Shown piece after piece: positions 10,431 to 23,498 of a DNA stretch of 64,000 nt. The stretch covers positions 17,614,698 through 17,678,697 of the forward strand of contig OU452228.1 of the NCBI GenBank assembly GCA_911728455.2, read 5' to 3'. A program made the position numbers and the translations under genes. This stretch comes from Marthasterias glacialis (taxonomy: Eukaryota; Echinodermata; Asteroidea; Forcipulatida; Asteriidae). The notes below the pieces were generated by a model that was not told the DNA's origin, searched no databases, and saw nothing but the letters and a program-made list of their open reading frames with translations. Within the stretch, counting starts at the first letter, position 1. Each line of letters opens with the position of its first letter.

Positions 10431-10835
10431 GGTGGACTTCACAAAACTAGTCCTAACTTAGGACTGGTCCTAACTTATGACAAGTCATGTAAGTTAGGAC
10501 TAGTTTACTCATCCTAACTCGATGTAAGACTCGTCCTAGCGCTTTGTGAAATCCAATTCTGGTAAAGTAACAGAGGTGGATTTCACAAAACTAGTCCTAA
10601 CTTAGGACTGGTCCTAACTTATGAAAAGTCATGTAAGATAAGACTAGTTACTCAGCCTAACGTGATATAAGATTCGTCCTAGCGCATTGTGAAATCCACT
10701 TCTGGTAAAGTAACAGATTTCACAAAACTAGTCCTAACTTAGGACTAGTCCTAACTTATGATTAGTCCTACAAGTTAGGACCAGTTATTTGTCCCAAGTC
10801 GAGATAAGACTAGTCCTAGCGCTTCGTGCAATCCA
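10431..10835. repeat. three adjacent palindromic units (TTTCACAAAACTAGTCCTAA)
   Basis: Units at about 10431-10572, 10573-10704 and 10713-10835. Each opens with TTTCACAAAACTAGTCC and closes with its inverse, ending in GTGAAATCC, and contains the internal palindrome CCTAACTTAGGAC. A relative forms the long hairpin at 24134-24300. The joining sequence TCTGGTAAAGTAACAG repeats, suggesting tandem amplification. Confidence 0.7.
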
Positions 10836-11636
10836 CACCAGGCCTGTTTGACTCTTGAAAAAAAAACACGTGGAAAATCTCACTGTGTACAAGAATCAAC
10901 CCACACATGATGGAGGCTTGGATGATTTTATAAAAAGGCCAATTGTAATAATCTTACTGATTTTAAGTTTTTTTTTCACTGAGAAAAAAAAGTGGAAATC
11001 AGATTAAAATAGGAAGAATATAATTGCATGAACTACATCAATTGCAAGACTGTAACATGTACAATTCCAATGCTTCATAAAGTGCTTCTTCGTTCTGGAA
11101 AAACAGTGTGCATAAAATGGTCATCTTTGGTTGCCACCAGTGTTGATTGTGTTTTTTTCCACAGTCGGGTAGGTTAGCAGCATGGATTTCCACAGCTGGC
11201 AATGAGGTCGATAAAATATTCGTCCCTCTAAATACATAGCGATATCAAACAGCTTAGAGCGAATGCATTTGTGTTGTCTTCCCTTTTTAAAATTATCAAC
11301 TATGCTGTGATGAAACTGTCAAGTTCTAGAGCACTAGATGGTAGGAAAACATCCATATTTTCCACAAACCCATGTCGTCACTGCCCTGAAACCCCAACCC
11401 CTTTTGTATTTCGCCTAGAAACCTTCTTCCATCCACCACATTTCCCCACTGCCCAGTTACATATCATTGGAATCTTGAAAACATCTGTGTGCAGGAGTAG
11501 TGAACCTGTCACAAAACCAGTGGAATACTTCCGGAGGGAATTGGTATCGTGTTGCCTCCTTTTTTATTTTTTAAAGCTTTGCCCCTGTTGCCCATTGTGC
11601 GTTGCCATTTTGTGTTGCCTATAGTTCTACCTAGGT
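10836..11636. other. noncoding, nothing recognised
   Basis: AT-rich sequence. Frames of up to 117 codons here show no family resemblance and no splice-supported partners. Confidence 0.3.
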
Positions 11637-11781
11637 ATAGACTGTTTAAGTCTGGCGCGTATTCGAATATTTTTGGGACCATATTGGTCCCACACACATT
11701 GCTGTAACATGTCAAGGAAACAAAATCACACGCTTTGACGGACCCTTATGTTCGAATACACGCGAGACTTACACAGTCTAT
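11637..11781. repeat. 145-bp inverted-repeat element
   Basis: The arms ATAGACTGTTTAAGTCTGGC and the matching inverse, ending ACACAGTCTAT, extend about 30 bp to TTCGAA. It is MITE-like in size and has no coding content. Confidence 0.6.
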
Positions 11782-12826
11782 TGACCTCTTGCAACAACAT
11801 CACACGCGGCTGCGCTCACCATTTTGGGAGTCAGCTTGTAAACGTGAAAACCCAGCGTCGCCCTACCATGCGCACCACAGTGACACACTGGGCCATTGAC
11901 TCCCAAAATGGCCCAACCAAGATTATCGTTGAGATGGCGTCAGGTGAATGGGTCAATACTGTTCAAGTAGCCATAGCTTCAACCCACAGTTGTATCTTTT
12001 AGTTTTAACAAAGCAACGCGAAAAGATGTCACGATTGATGTCTTGAATCACTCCATCTTGGTGGGTCTTGACCAGAGCTGTTTCAATCAAGGTACTCTCT
12101 ACTCTTTCCTCATTGTCTAACTCTGTGTTACTTGGTTTACTCTGGCTAGTGAAACCATCAGTAATAAAACCTTTTACATCATTACTTGTGATCCAGACCA
12201 ATCGTGTTCCAATGATGAACATGTTTCTTGCTCATGAGTCGATCTGGTTTTGGAAGGCAGACTGGCAGATTAATCGCAAGACCTCACCCGCTCATTTCTG
12301 CCTACTAGTAAATTGACCGGTAGTAGGGAATGCAGCATTCTTGGGGTTCATGGTGTAGTCTCACACAGTCCCAGGCAGGAACATCTCCATTGGTGAAGAA
12401 AACAGTGCAGCATTTATGTAACGCATACCATTGCATTGAAAGAATCTCACCCCATCAAAATACTTTGCCGTTTCATTCATTCAATAAGTCTAGGATAAGT
12501 GACAGTTACCGATAAAAATGCTGAGAACTTTGGCAGATTTCCGCTTCACAGTTGCATCTGTGCTTGCTTTAACAGGAACTTACATGTACAACCCCACTTA
12601 TAGGTTTGCCATCCAACTGCTATCGAATCAGCCAATGCAATGCTTTGGTGGCTTCAAAACAGGGCCTTCTCGTTTAAAATGACCGGACCTTGTCTCAAAT
12701 ACGAGTACAAGAACCTGACCCCTTCCACTCAGCTCTAAACGCAAGTTCAGTTTTTTTTCTATTATAGTTTTTGGAATAAGTTGCAGTCTATCAAAGAAAA
12801 GTCTATGGTTTGGAGTGAACGTCCTG
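11782..12826. other. 3' flank and probable 3' UTR of the FBXW7 gene
   Basis: The FBXW7 stop codon is at 12827-12829 on the minus strand, so transcript 3' sequence should run leftward from there. I could not fix a polyadenylation site. No other gene recognised. Confidence 0.4.
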
Positions 12827-15800
12827 TCAAAGCCTCTGGGTGTCCACATCGAAATCGAGCACTAGCAGTTTAGTGTCCTCAGTGCCGTTACGGCTACCAA
12901 CAGCACACACTAGCTTAGTCTGGTTGGCTCGGACCCGCCACACAACACCCCCGCTTCCACCACTTTCCAGCGTGACCAGGTTGCGGATGAACTCCCCCGT
13001 GTGCAGATCCCACAGCTTGACCGTGCCGTCGTCCGAGCTGGTGATGACAAACTTTTTACTAAACTGAAGGCAGGTCACTGCACTTTGGTGCTTGTTTGGT
13101 CCTGGAAAAAGACAAACAATATCAGTAACAAAATTGATATCAAGTTTATCTCTTGTTCTTTAGTTTTACTGTTTCACTGGCTCCACTGTTGAATCTGTAA
13201 GTACAACTAGATGAAGTTTTGGACGGTGTGACTTTCGAAAGTTTCTATGAATGGACCAAGCCGTTAACCCTCGTCATCCCAAGATTATTACTGACCAGTG
13301 AAAACCATTGGACACACAGTCATTTCATTTAACCCTGTAATTGGTCTGACCATTCAATATCATCAACCACGGTTTCGAATGAAAGATAAGCTATGCCAGT
13401 CTGCAGTAGGATATTGTGTGGTGAATCCATCTCCACAGTGCATGCATGTACAAAGTTTAGTTATGAGCACAGTTAGTTCTGTGCAGAGTTGTGCCACCAT
13501 ACACAACTCGTGCGATTGAATGGTTTCAAACGGTTGGTCAGCTGGCATGATATTTGACCCATGACAAAAACAATGCACAAATTTTACTCAGTACATGGGC
13601 TGTCCTACATATGGTGTGGGCTTTTAAGGACTTATTAGGTTATTTAGTAATAATCTTGTGGGCAAACACCAAAAATCGGAAAAGAATTAAAAGACTTCCC
13701 CCTCTTTCTCTATGATGGTTAACGAAGCTTTACCTTGCAGCGTCTGCAGACACTGTCCGCTTGTGATGTCCCAGATCTTGACAGTGGAGTCGGCATTGCC
13801 GGACACCAGGATGTTATCCTTGAGTTCCATGCCGCTGGTCAGCGATTGATGACCCATCAAGGTGTGTTTGCACTCCCCCGTCTCTGCATCCCAAACCCGA
13901 ATGGAGGTGTCAAGAGAACCGCTGACAATGTGCACGCCGTCGAACTACAATGGAAAGGAATTATCTGGGCTTAAAAGGACATTGAAGAGTTGGAAAACTG
14001 AAAATAGGATCCCATCCCAGTAATTGGTTAAGCTATTCTGGTGCTCTCCCCAGGATTTTTTTAAAACTGGAGGGAATTCTGGACCAAAAGTTTGCAAGTT
14101 TTGCCAAAGCTCACTAAATTTGATTTGATTTGACTTGATTTGATTTGACATTATTTATTTAATTAACTAATTTATTGAAATTCGACCATCGCAGCCATCG
14201 ACAAAAATCGCAGACTATTGCGCGAGACAGATCCACAGAAATACAGTTGGTCGACGCGTCATGAGACTTAAACCATTACCTGTAATGAATAAACCCTGTT
14301 AGTATGCCCCTGCAGCGTGTGTAGACATTCTTCGTTGTCAGGATTCCATACTTTCACTGTGTAATCGTAGGCTCCGCTGACTACCCGTCTGCCATCGTAC
14401 TGAACGCAGCGTACAGCTGCGACATGACCCATTAGTACGTGCAGACATTGACCAGTTTCTATGTCCCACACTCTCAGTGTAGCGTCTCTAGACCCACTAA
14501 CAACCCTGGTTTGGTGACAGAAAAAAGACATTACATTCAATACAGTTCACTGTTATTTCCATACTACTTCTACTATTACTATTATCAAGTTTATACAGCA
14601 TCTTTTCCAAGGGTTACAGAGTACCGCAGGTAATCAGAAACTTTCATAAAGATGTTAAAACACAATAAACTGCTTAGCACAGAAAAACCTCACTTAGCAG
14701 AAATAGGTTACCAGGCAAAATACTACGTATTGTTTATTGATTGTGACTGGTTTCCTGCAAATTTTAGGCTTAGCAGAAACATTTAATAAGTACCATTTTC
14801 GCTGAACAGCTTAATGGATTCAGGCAAGGCTGCCGACTTAACAGAAGAGTGAACCCCTTCTCTTTAACAAAAAGTGTGCTGGGTTCTTAAAGGTGCACGA
14901 CAAATGGGAGCCAAAGTTCCACATCCCCCCCCCCCAAAAAAAAATTGCTGACTCCGAGGGCCTTAACAAACCCTTGACTGGACTGTTTGCAAAATAAACG
15001 TTGTATATTCCCTTTCATTGGTTCACTCCTTCCGACTTCTTCACCACAGAGATTATTAACAGGCCCAATTTCATGGCTCTGCTTACTGCGTCATTCTGTG
15101 CTTACAAAGACCATTTGCTGCTTATGAGGTTAGCACCGAATTTCTGCGCTAGCTGTGTAAGCGAGGAATTCTTAGTTACGTGAGCTATGTATGGGCACAA
15201 GCAAAAATTCCTTGCTAACCCGTGAAATACGCTTACGTAAGCGCAGAATTTTCTGCTTACGTAAGCCCCGATTTTTCGCTTACGGTAAGCAGAGCCATGA
15301 AATTGGGCCCAGGTGTCTACCATGAGCCTCTAGACCTGCACCCCAGTCTCTTTAAGGGCCCTGCATAGACCAGATATGACACTTACTTGCTGCCGTGTAG
15401 ATGCATACATCTGACAGTCGATGTATGCCCATACAGCGTATGTATACACTGACCAGTGTCAGCGTTCCACACCTTGAGCGTACGGTCCGTTGAGCCACTG
15501 ATGATGATGTTGTTGGACATTTGGGATGACCACACACCGCCTGTATGACCAACGAGCGTTCGAAGACACTGTGGAGAAGCAGAATTTTTTGTCTTCAGTG
15601 ATGATGGGTTGGAACAGTTTGACCAGTTATTCACCAGAAATGCTCACAAATCAGCGCCCAATTTCATAGAGTTGCTTAAGCAGAAAATACTGCAGAACAA
15701 ATTTCTGCGAAGCAAAAATGAGCAGGATACCAGTCACAAATGGTACACGTGACATTGTGTTTTGGCTGGTAACCTAAACCTGGTCAGCATAATTGATTTT

Positions 15801-18800
15801 CTGCTTAGCTACTTTTTGTGCTTAAGCAGCTCTATGAAATTGGGCCCTGGACATTTTTTTTCATGAGAATTATTTTACAAAGTCCTGCTCCCCAAGCTGG
15901 TTCTTGTCCTTAATTCCTCAGTCATAAAAATCAATGCGTATATTCAGTATAGCGTCAAAAGAAGCTATACCACAAGAGAAGAAGGTTAACGTCCCATACC
16001 TTGCCAGTCGTTGCAGACCAGACTTTGAGTGTGTTGTCATCAGAGCCACTGACAATTCGCTGACCGTTGAATTGTAAACATGTGATCACATGATCGTCAT
16101 GTCCCTTCAATACCTTCACGATTGCGAACATGAAAAAAAGAAGAAAAAAACACATCAACACTTGATTATTGAATGCAATTTCAAACTTAAGAGTAGTCTA
16201 AATCCATTGGGATGGTAGACATCTGCGCAACAACATTGTTATGTAAGCTGGAACGTAAACAAAAGATCTGTAACAAAATTTCAAGTTTATAAAATGAAAT
16301 CCATGAAGTACAAACTCAAAAAAAAATAGTGTGAATTTGTTCCATTTACTTCTAAAAAGTAGAGCATCAACTCCAAGCGTTTTCTTACAACCTTGAAAAT
16401 CTTACTTATTGGTTGGAAATTTGTCTCTTTTCATTCAACTACTTACCTTTGGTTGTTTGATGTCTGCAAACCTCCAGTTATACTCAATCTGATGCTGCCT
16501 CAAGTACATACTCTTCCACGGGCTGCGCGGCACACCGGAATTAGAACGTCTCCTTGTCTGTTTGCCATTGACTTCATCAATACCAGCCTCTCGGCACTTC
16601 TCTTTCCAGAGGAGGTTGTCCTCACAGAGGATTCTCCAGTAGTGGCAAGTCTGGGCCGCGCGGAGGAGATCACGAGGCTCCAGGAAGGACAGCACATAAA
16701 GAGCGAGCTTTTAGGAAGGAAAAGAGATCAACCATAATGACATGTGCTTATTTATTTGTTTATTTTTTTTATTTAGAACCATCTTTATTAAGAGGGTAAC
16801 CCATCCAGCAATGCTGATCATTTGGTGCCCTCTTATAAAAAACATTTTCTATAAAAATTCAAAATCCAACAGTTTGGGTGTTGAGTTAACTGAATGGTGT
16901 TGGACTGAGAAATGCATTAGTTAACTGATTATGCTTCACATGGGATCAGGCATACCACCATAATCAGAGTCCAACAGTTTAATATTGAATTACCATAATG
17001 TTGTTGGATTTTGAAGACAGATTCTAGACATCGCTACAGGGAGTTAGGTTTAAAAACATTATACTTAACAAGGGTACAAAGTACAGTTAGTCAAATAGAA
17101 GCACTGTATATATAGGTCAAGTCAGAAAACTCTTTGGAGGATAAATGAAGGAGTAAAAAGCTACACCACTCATTGTGTGTCTAAAAACATGAAGCCATTT
17201 TACCTCCCGAGGTAGCAGCGATATGAAGTCCCTCTGGAACTGTGGTTCAATGATGGACATAACATGTCTGACCAACGTGGGTTCACAATGGTTAATCAGC
17301 TCATCCAGGGCCAGTCTTTGCTCAGGTACATTCCAGTTCTGCTGAATAGAACACATATAAACTTGAGGGAACAACCATTTGTATACAGACCTCTAAGTTA
17401 CACTTGAAGCCATGATTCATTATACTCTTTTGAGAAACACCTGAAGAACTATTTGTTAGAATTTCAGTGGAATATATGCAGGTCACTTCAGAGTGGTTTC
17501 TTTGGTTAAATGGTAGTTAAAAAAATCTGAGGACCAGCCAAAATTCTCTCCAAGCGATCTGGCTGGCTAGTTTAGTGTTAAAAAGCATCCACAATTAATA
17601 TGAAAAATGAACTAGTGAAAACCTTGGTGGACTACTGAAATGACACACTAACTGATCTCGCTGGATAAGTGACAGGAAAAAAAGAAAAGAAAGAATCATG
17701 CTTATTTTAAATCTCAATAAATCAAAAGTAAGTGAAATCGGATTTCATAAACAGTCCAAAAAATTTGACAGAGTGTATGTGCGCTCACAATGAATTTCCA
17801 GTATTGTGTCACTCATCTGTCAGAAAGTTAGCGTGCCTTTTGCTTTGCTAAGTGTAAGCAGTGATTATGAAACAGTAACTGTGGTAAAGGCCACTCCATA
17901 AGCAGAAAACGTCTTCTTACAGGCTTGATGAAACTGGTCCCCCTGTCTCGCAGACTCCCGTCCTATGCTCCTAAAGACACTTGCGTCCTACCGCTCTAAG
18001 CAACTAGACATCGCTAACTACACACAGACTGCCCAAGAGACATTTTGTAATGAACTTTTACCTGGAAAGTTTTGAGCCATTCGTTGAGGTTGGAGGGTAT
18101 TTGAAGCCTGGAGGACAGTCGCCTCCTGGGTGTCTCGATGTTGTCTTGTTGGTACTGGGCCACTCGGGACGAGTTGAATTTGAGTGGGCTATTGCTACCC
18201 GGCAGGATTGATGTGGAGGTGGGTGGTAAGTGCCTGGAGGGAAATATCAAAATGAGTAAATCAAGAACACAATTGGGCCAATATGCATAACTGATGTCTT
18301 GCAGAATGTAAATATAAACAAGACTTGACCTGAAAATTATTACACCTGCATCCTGAAGAGGTGGGTGTAAAGAAAATTTTGATCAGTAACTGCCTAAAAT
18401 TTGTAACATAACTTAGATTTAGATGTAGCGAGAGCCCTATATTAAGATGTATACAATACAATGGTGGCCAGTTATCCCTCATGAACCTGTGTGATTTTAA
18501 CACTGTGGAATGGGTTCAGTGGACTTGTTTGTGTCTTTGTCCTGGACGATGATGCCCTTCAAACCAAGGATGACCAGAATCTTCACATCACAACACATGA
18601 TAAAGTGTAGGGCAAGTTTCTTCTTTACAGAATAGTTCCCAATATACGCCATCTTTATGGGCAACTTGGGTTTTGGCCTTGAGGTGCATCAAGTGTTCAA
18701 ATTTTCTATGCAGCCAAGTGGTTCATTGACCAATCATGCAAGGAATTTGCACACGGTACTCATGCATATCGCTTCGTTGTGCATTTAAAATAATTGTACC

Positions 18801-21800
18801 ATTGCCTGTTAAGATGCCGACTTTACATGGGATGGGATGTCAAGTGAGAACTATCTATAAATGTACTTCCTTCTTCTGTCCCGTGACAACAGCATCACCT
18901 CTTTGAACGGAAAGGGAAACAAGTTTGAGGGGAAGGGAAATCTGAGAAAAGAAACCCCCAAATCCTGAGAAACCAACGGCCCCGTTCTGTATCAATAAAA
19001 CGGCTATTCATGAAGCTTGGACTTTCAGGCATACCTAAGATTCAGACTATCGTGAGGTCTGCAGAGTCTCTTGGTGGGTGAATTCCCCTTCTGGGTCCTT
19101 TCCTCCGCTGGTTCAGATGGTTTCCGCTTGATGCACTGTGAAGTGAGAGAACAACAAATGTTTGTTACTTGCAAATTACAACACAAAAATACACAAACAA
19201 TTCACTTAACCCTTTAGCAACTGCACGTAAGTCATTTACTCACTGAACCGGCAGGGAAAAGCCACCGGTTTTCATGCAGTATCTAGAAATCTTGATACAA
19301 CTTTCGTTGTGATTATTTTTTGTGTTTACAAGTTTGGTTTATTTTGTAAAGGATAAAAATATCTTTTGAATGATTTACATGTTTGTGTGTTTGTATTTAC
19401 TAATTTGAAGCTTTGAGCTCGTAAAGATAACGACACAACAACTAAATCAGTGAGCCTGTAATGTGTATGGATTGCATTAGTGTAGTACGGAAAGTTGTGC
19501 ACACAACTTTTTCAACTGTAGCGTCGTTTCAAACCAGAACAAAATGTTACGAAAGTGATTGAAATAAACTAAACCATACCTTTGGAAGTCACCAACAACG
19601 TCTTTAGTATTTACAAATAATAATTGTATTCCTTTGGAGTGTAAATTACTTAATACGTAATAACGTGTAAAAACATCGCAAAAGCACAACAAAAAGTAAG
19701 CATTGTCGCCGTCCGCTGTGTACATTATTGTGCGTAAAATGCATTGTACATACAATACGGTCCGTACTACACAGAAACTAAATCGCTGTGACTTTGATTT
19801 CCAACCTTTGAACCTTTGAAAGTGGATCATTCCATTTTTTCAATGATGACCCTAGGTTATATTTGGACCAACGTGGTCCTCAGAACACGCTCTATCTACG
19901 GCTGTTTGGTGTGATCCGCTAGCATGTGTAAAACCCGAGGTACAAAGTGTTTTGTAATCTCGGGCGGTTTCGGGCTTGGTTACGTTAGTACTAATCAGAC
20001 TTTTGTCAGACAGTTGGGTTAGGTAACCACAAACTATTAACCTAACCATAAAAAATGCAACAGATGCAAACAGTTGTCGGATCTTATTGCCTTCAATCAA
20101 AGTACAATAAAGAACCATTGTTCAGATTGGGCACTGCATTTTTCTATTGAACGTTATATTTTTTAGGTTTCTGATTTTTCGACCAACTATTAGTATTGGC
20201 AAAAGTGCTGTATCCGACCCACACTTTCTACGGGATTTTTGAGATTTTATTATACTATAATCTGCATAGAATGATGTACAAATTATACACAGAGAAGAAC
20301 TATTAAAAAGTGTTGCAATCGTGAAATATTAGCCATTTCCAGGTCTACGGTGATCTCAAGGATATTTTCTTAGGAAATGTGCGCGTAAATGTTCTAACCG
20401 CATGATGAAATGTCCCCTTGATTTGTCTTGTTTAAAGGTCAATATTTAACATTTTAGCTTACCAATTCCTCACAAGGAATATTCAAACAAGGGAAATAAA
20501 CTGTTGGGCTGATACAGCATTATGCCGGCTCAGTGCTACAAGTTCGTTAACAGCAGTTTCATATCCATAATGATCAAAGGATGTTAAATGAAAAATGTGT
20601 ATAAATTAAAAAAAAAAAAAAAAAAAAAATCAAAATCCACATAAACAAATATTTCATTAGAAAATGAATGTTTCTTTTTGCCGAACAGTTACTCTGGAGA
20701 CCACTCTTGATCACCACACTCCTTTTACCAGGAGCTCCAAAATGTGCAAAACCATACAAACTGCACTAACGACCTTATAGTCCTGAGCTGATGAAAGGTT
20801 CCTTAGTATTATACATGAATCAATTGGTACATGTACACTTCCCCCTTTGGTGAGGTGATCCCCAAATTGTCATTATCACAACATACAGCTGACCAGTAAT
20901 AATGTTACTGAAGGATCTAACAGTACTCGCATAGGTATTATGGATACTTACAGGTTTACTTAAGGTACTTGATGACGTTGCCGACGATGAAGCAGTTGAT
21001 GAACTTGATGCCCTACTGCTATCACGTAACGATACTCCGGGACCAGGGGAGCATGAGTCCTCAGTATCCAACGACACTCTGCTTCTCCTCGTCGCCCTAC
21101 CACTAGATGGCGGGGTTGAAAACTTGTGAAGTACGGCAGCAGAACATCCCTGCCGTCTGCTGGCTTTACCATGTCTACCCTGAGGTCCGGCGGAGCTTGC
21201 CTTACCTGCGCTTAAGATCGACTTAAGGGCACTAGTTCTGGCCCTGACCGGGCCTGCATTTGACCTTCTGGCACTGGCACTAAAAGAAGTTGCTGAGGTT
21301 CTTGTACTTGCACTGGGTTTGACTCCACTGGGGCCAGCACTCATGCTGTGCTTTGGTCCACTCGTTCCAGCCCTCAGGCTGCTAGAGCTCGCTTTGGATC
21401 CGGTAGCTGGGCAAGAGCTGGACCCGGCAGCATGCCTGTTTGAATGTAGCGATGGGGTAGTGGATGAAGCATGGCTGGTGTACGTGCCACATGAGAGGAC
21501 ATTGATGTTTTGATCGATGACACTATTGCCTATCCCGGGTACCGTTGTCAGATCATGTACACTGCTGAATCCATTAATATTCTTTAACAAAAGGAAAGAA
21601 AAAGAAAAAACAAAAACAAACTAAGACATGCTGGTGGGTAGTAATAGTATACAGTGTTTTGATACTCGATTTAAAAATGCCTTAGAAATGCCTATTATTA
21701 TTAGAAATATTATTACATGCTTCTGGATGGTGACAAAATAAATGGATATTGTACATAGTATGAGCATAAATATTCATGTTTGTGCACAAAACCTGAAGTT

Positions 21801-22531
21801 ACAGGTTATGGCTATTTCATTCCAACCACTCGATCACTCAGGCACTCAATTAATCGATCACTCAATCAATCGATCACTCAATCAATCGATCACTCAATCA
21901 ATCCATCACTCAATCAATCCATCACTCCTTCACTCCATCACTCAATCAATCGATCACTCCATCACTCAATCAATTGATCACTCAATCACTCCTTCACTCA
22001 TCTTGATCACTATTATGTTTTATCTTGATGACGTTTTACAAAATAATAATTAAAATTGAAAGAGCCGTTCGCATTTCCTACAGGTGGTTTCAAACTTTAT
22101 GTACAGAATGTTTTACACCTGTATAAAGTAAAAACTGAAAATTTCAAGACAGATGAGAAACATTCATGCACACACGTACATGTACATGTAGATAATTATA
22201 CACAGCAATGTTGGTTCCTGTACACATACATTTTACATTGTAGTGCACAAAAAAATAAAAATAAATTGATAATACTTCCTAAAGTTAGATATTCATAATT
22301 CCATATTAAACTAAGTGTGGCTTTCATAAAACTCACTCCACATTTGTCATCAATAAATGCAAAACTCAAACTCAAAATGGATTCTAATGGTAAAACCTCC
22401 CACACTACAGATGTCGGTAAACTTACCTGACGCCTCTCCACAATGGCTTCAGCCCGGGCTTTCCCTACGCCCAACAAGGTGGCCAACTCATCCACTTTGG
22501 CCGAGTTGATGTCCACCCTTCGGCCAGACAT
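12827..22531 (-). CDS. FBXW7: FBXW7 (Cdc4/archipelago) orthologue, F-box/WD40 substrate receptor with N-terminal HhH domain
   Basis: Substrate-recognition subunit of an SCF ubiquitin ligase: the F-box binds Skp1 and the eight-blade WD40 propeller binds phosphodegrons of cyclin E, Myc, Notch and others. Coding exons (5' to 3'): 22531-22427, 21581-20952, 19135-19035, 18233-18062, 17338-17204, 16707-16447, 16113-16000, 15568-15387, 14505-14280, 13944-13734, 13101-12827. All junctions are GT-AG and keep frame, giving 803 codons (human about 707). Residues 6-65 form a tandem helix-hairpin-helix; 66-245 are Ser/Ala-rich; basic KRKPSEP and TKRLCR follow; the dimerisation region (NEWLKTFQ) is about 328-375; the F-box about 375-422; WD40 about 470-800. 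The three phosphodegron-binding arginines of the human protein map to TVRC, GSRD and AVRC (Arg559, Arg573, Arg599), with the same 14- and 26-residue spacings. The conserved half is near certain; the N-terminal exons are inferred from splice phase. Confidence 0.93.
15062..15311. mobile_element. MITE-like element, family A, copy 2 (FBXW7 intron)
   Basis: Inverted relative to the copy at 7802-8051. Ends are GGCCCAATTTCATGGCTCTG and its inverse. It lies between FBXW7 coding exons 8 and 9. Confidence 0.75.
15654..15847. mobile_element. short MITE-like element (FBXW7 intron)
   Basis: Starts GCGCCCAATTTCATAGAGTT and ends AGCTCTATGAAATTGGGCCC, with internal GCTTAAGCAG half-sites. It sits between coding exons 7 and 8. 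Confidence 0.7.
16861..17013. mobile_element. MITE-like element with AAAATCCAAC ends (FBXW7 intron)
   Basis: The termini AAAATCCAACAGTTT and GTTGTTGGATTTT are inverted. A related block with CTGATTATGCTTTACATGGG lies at about 44505-44620 in TBCK. Confidence 0.55.
20952..22531 (-). other. tandem helix-hairpin-helix (ComEA-like) domain and Ser/Ala-rich linker, first two coding exons of FBXW7
   Basis: Exon 1 (22531-22427, 35 codons) reads [20 protein letters not shown] and onward; exon 2 (from 21581) continues [18 protein letters not shown]. Together they match the duplicated HhH of the ComEA/EEPD1 type, with hairpins LLGVGKARA and VPGIGNSVI. HhH domains bind DNA or mediate protein contacts. The junction is phase 0 (CAG|GTAAGT to AAAG|AAT), and exon 2 also joins exon 3 in phase 0 (CCT|GTAAGT to CAG|TGC), so this can be the N-terminus of the FBXW7 product. 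The alternative is a separate short gene or an isoform-specific first exon. Confidence 0.75.
21829..22003. repeat. simple repeat of ATCACTCAATCA type
   Basis: Degenerate microsatellite built from CACTCAATCAATCGAT-like words in FBXW7 intron 1. The frames through it are artefacts. Confidence 0.85.
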
Positions 22532-22677
22532 CTTACACACAACACGTTATGTCAATCCTGAACTGTTGTACATACTGCCTGGATTTACACTATGGACGAC
22601 GATGGAGGAAGTTGTTACACTGGCTCACAATATAGGGAGGGTCTGGTGAGCTGTACTATGGCACCACACAGCCTCAT
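22532..22677 (-). promoter_or_regulatory. 5' leader part of the FBXW7 HhH exon, with a 20-codon upstream ORF
   Basis: A good 3' splice site (TCTTCTTTTACAG) ends at 22678, so the exon probably starts at 22677. Its first three bases are ATG and open a 20-codon frame that stops at 22615-22617, ahead of the main ATG at 22531. A noncoding exon further upstream is implied but not located. Confidence 0.5.
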
Positions 22678-23498
22678 CTGTAAAAGAAGACAAACACATT
22701 AATAAAATTGGTCTCTTTTTTTCCTGGTAGCCTTCAAACCATCACAATGTTCTGGTAAAGAACTTTTCACCAAACTCCTACAGTCTATGGTAATACAACA
22801 CCTAACTTTTTCCCACTCTGGTATCGCATGAGTGGCAAACTTGGCCCAATATCCCTAACCAAATATTCATGTTTGAAATTGTTTATGTAAATGTTATCTT
22901 TAAAAAAAAAACTATTTACATACATACACACACTTCCTGGTTATTGAAACAATTTGGTTACATGTAGACAATGGCAAGAATTCTCCTCCATTGGTATTTA
23001 AAAGATGTTTTGAAATAAACAGGGATACCCTTAAAAAAAAAATAGCCAGAAGTGTTCTCTTTTGAGAAAACTTTCCTAAACTTACTGGACTGTGGCCAGC
23101 AGTCCAGCAGTTATTTTGAGCACTACTTTACTCCTCCCTCAACAACCCCCAAAGACTCATTAATCAATAATGTAAAATATAATCTTGAAAATTAATTAAA
23201 TTAAAAGGATGTACATGGTAAGTGTGACGGAAAAAGCATGACACGTACTTTCCTGCTTAGAAATTGTCAAGTACATGCAAATCCATTTCCTGGTTCTTGT
23301 ATAATTAATCATATGATGTTTTCTCACAGAAACAAAAGTAACAGTCACAGGATTATGTGATTAATCTAAACAAGTCGACTCATCTCATACGCAGACTATT
23401 CCAGAATCCATTTACTTTCCAGACAGCAAAACTTCAACAAAAGATTGGTTGCAAATGTGTTGCTCAAATAAGTTAATTCAAAATAAAGAAAAAATTGC

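Noticed and set aside
11953-12222. 89-codon minus-strand frame near the FBXW7 3' end
   Set aside because: No family resemblance and no splice partners; the FBXW7 coding sequence ends at 12827 with the expected C-terminus.
20820-20951. Extension of the Ser/Ala-rich FBXW7 frame past 20952
   Set aside because: A strong donor (CCT|GTAAGTATCC) ends the exon there, and downstream codons are intronic.
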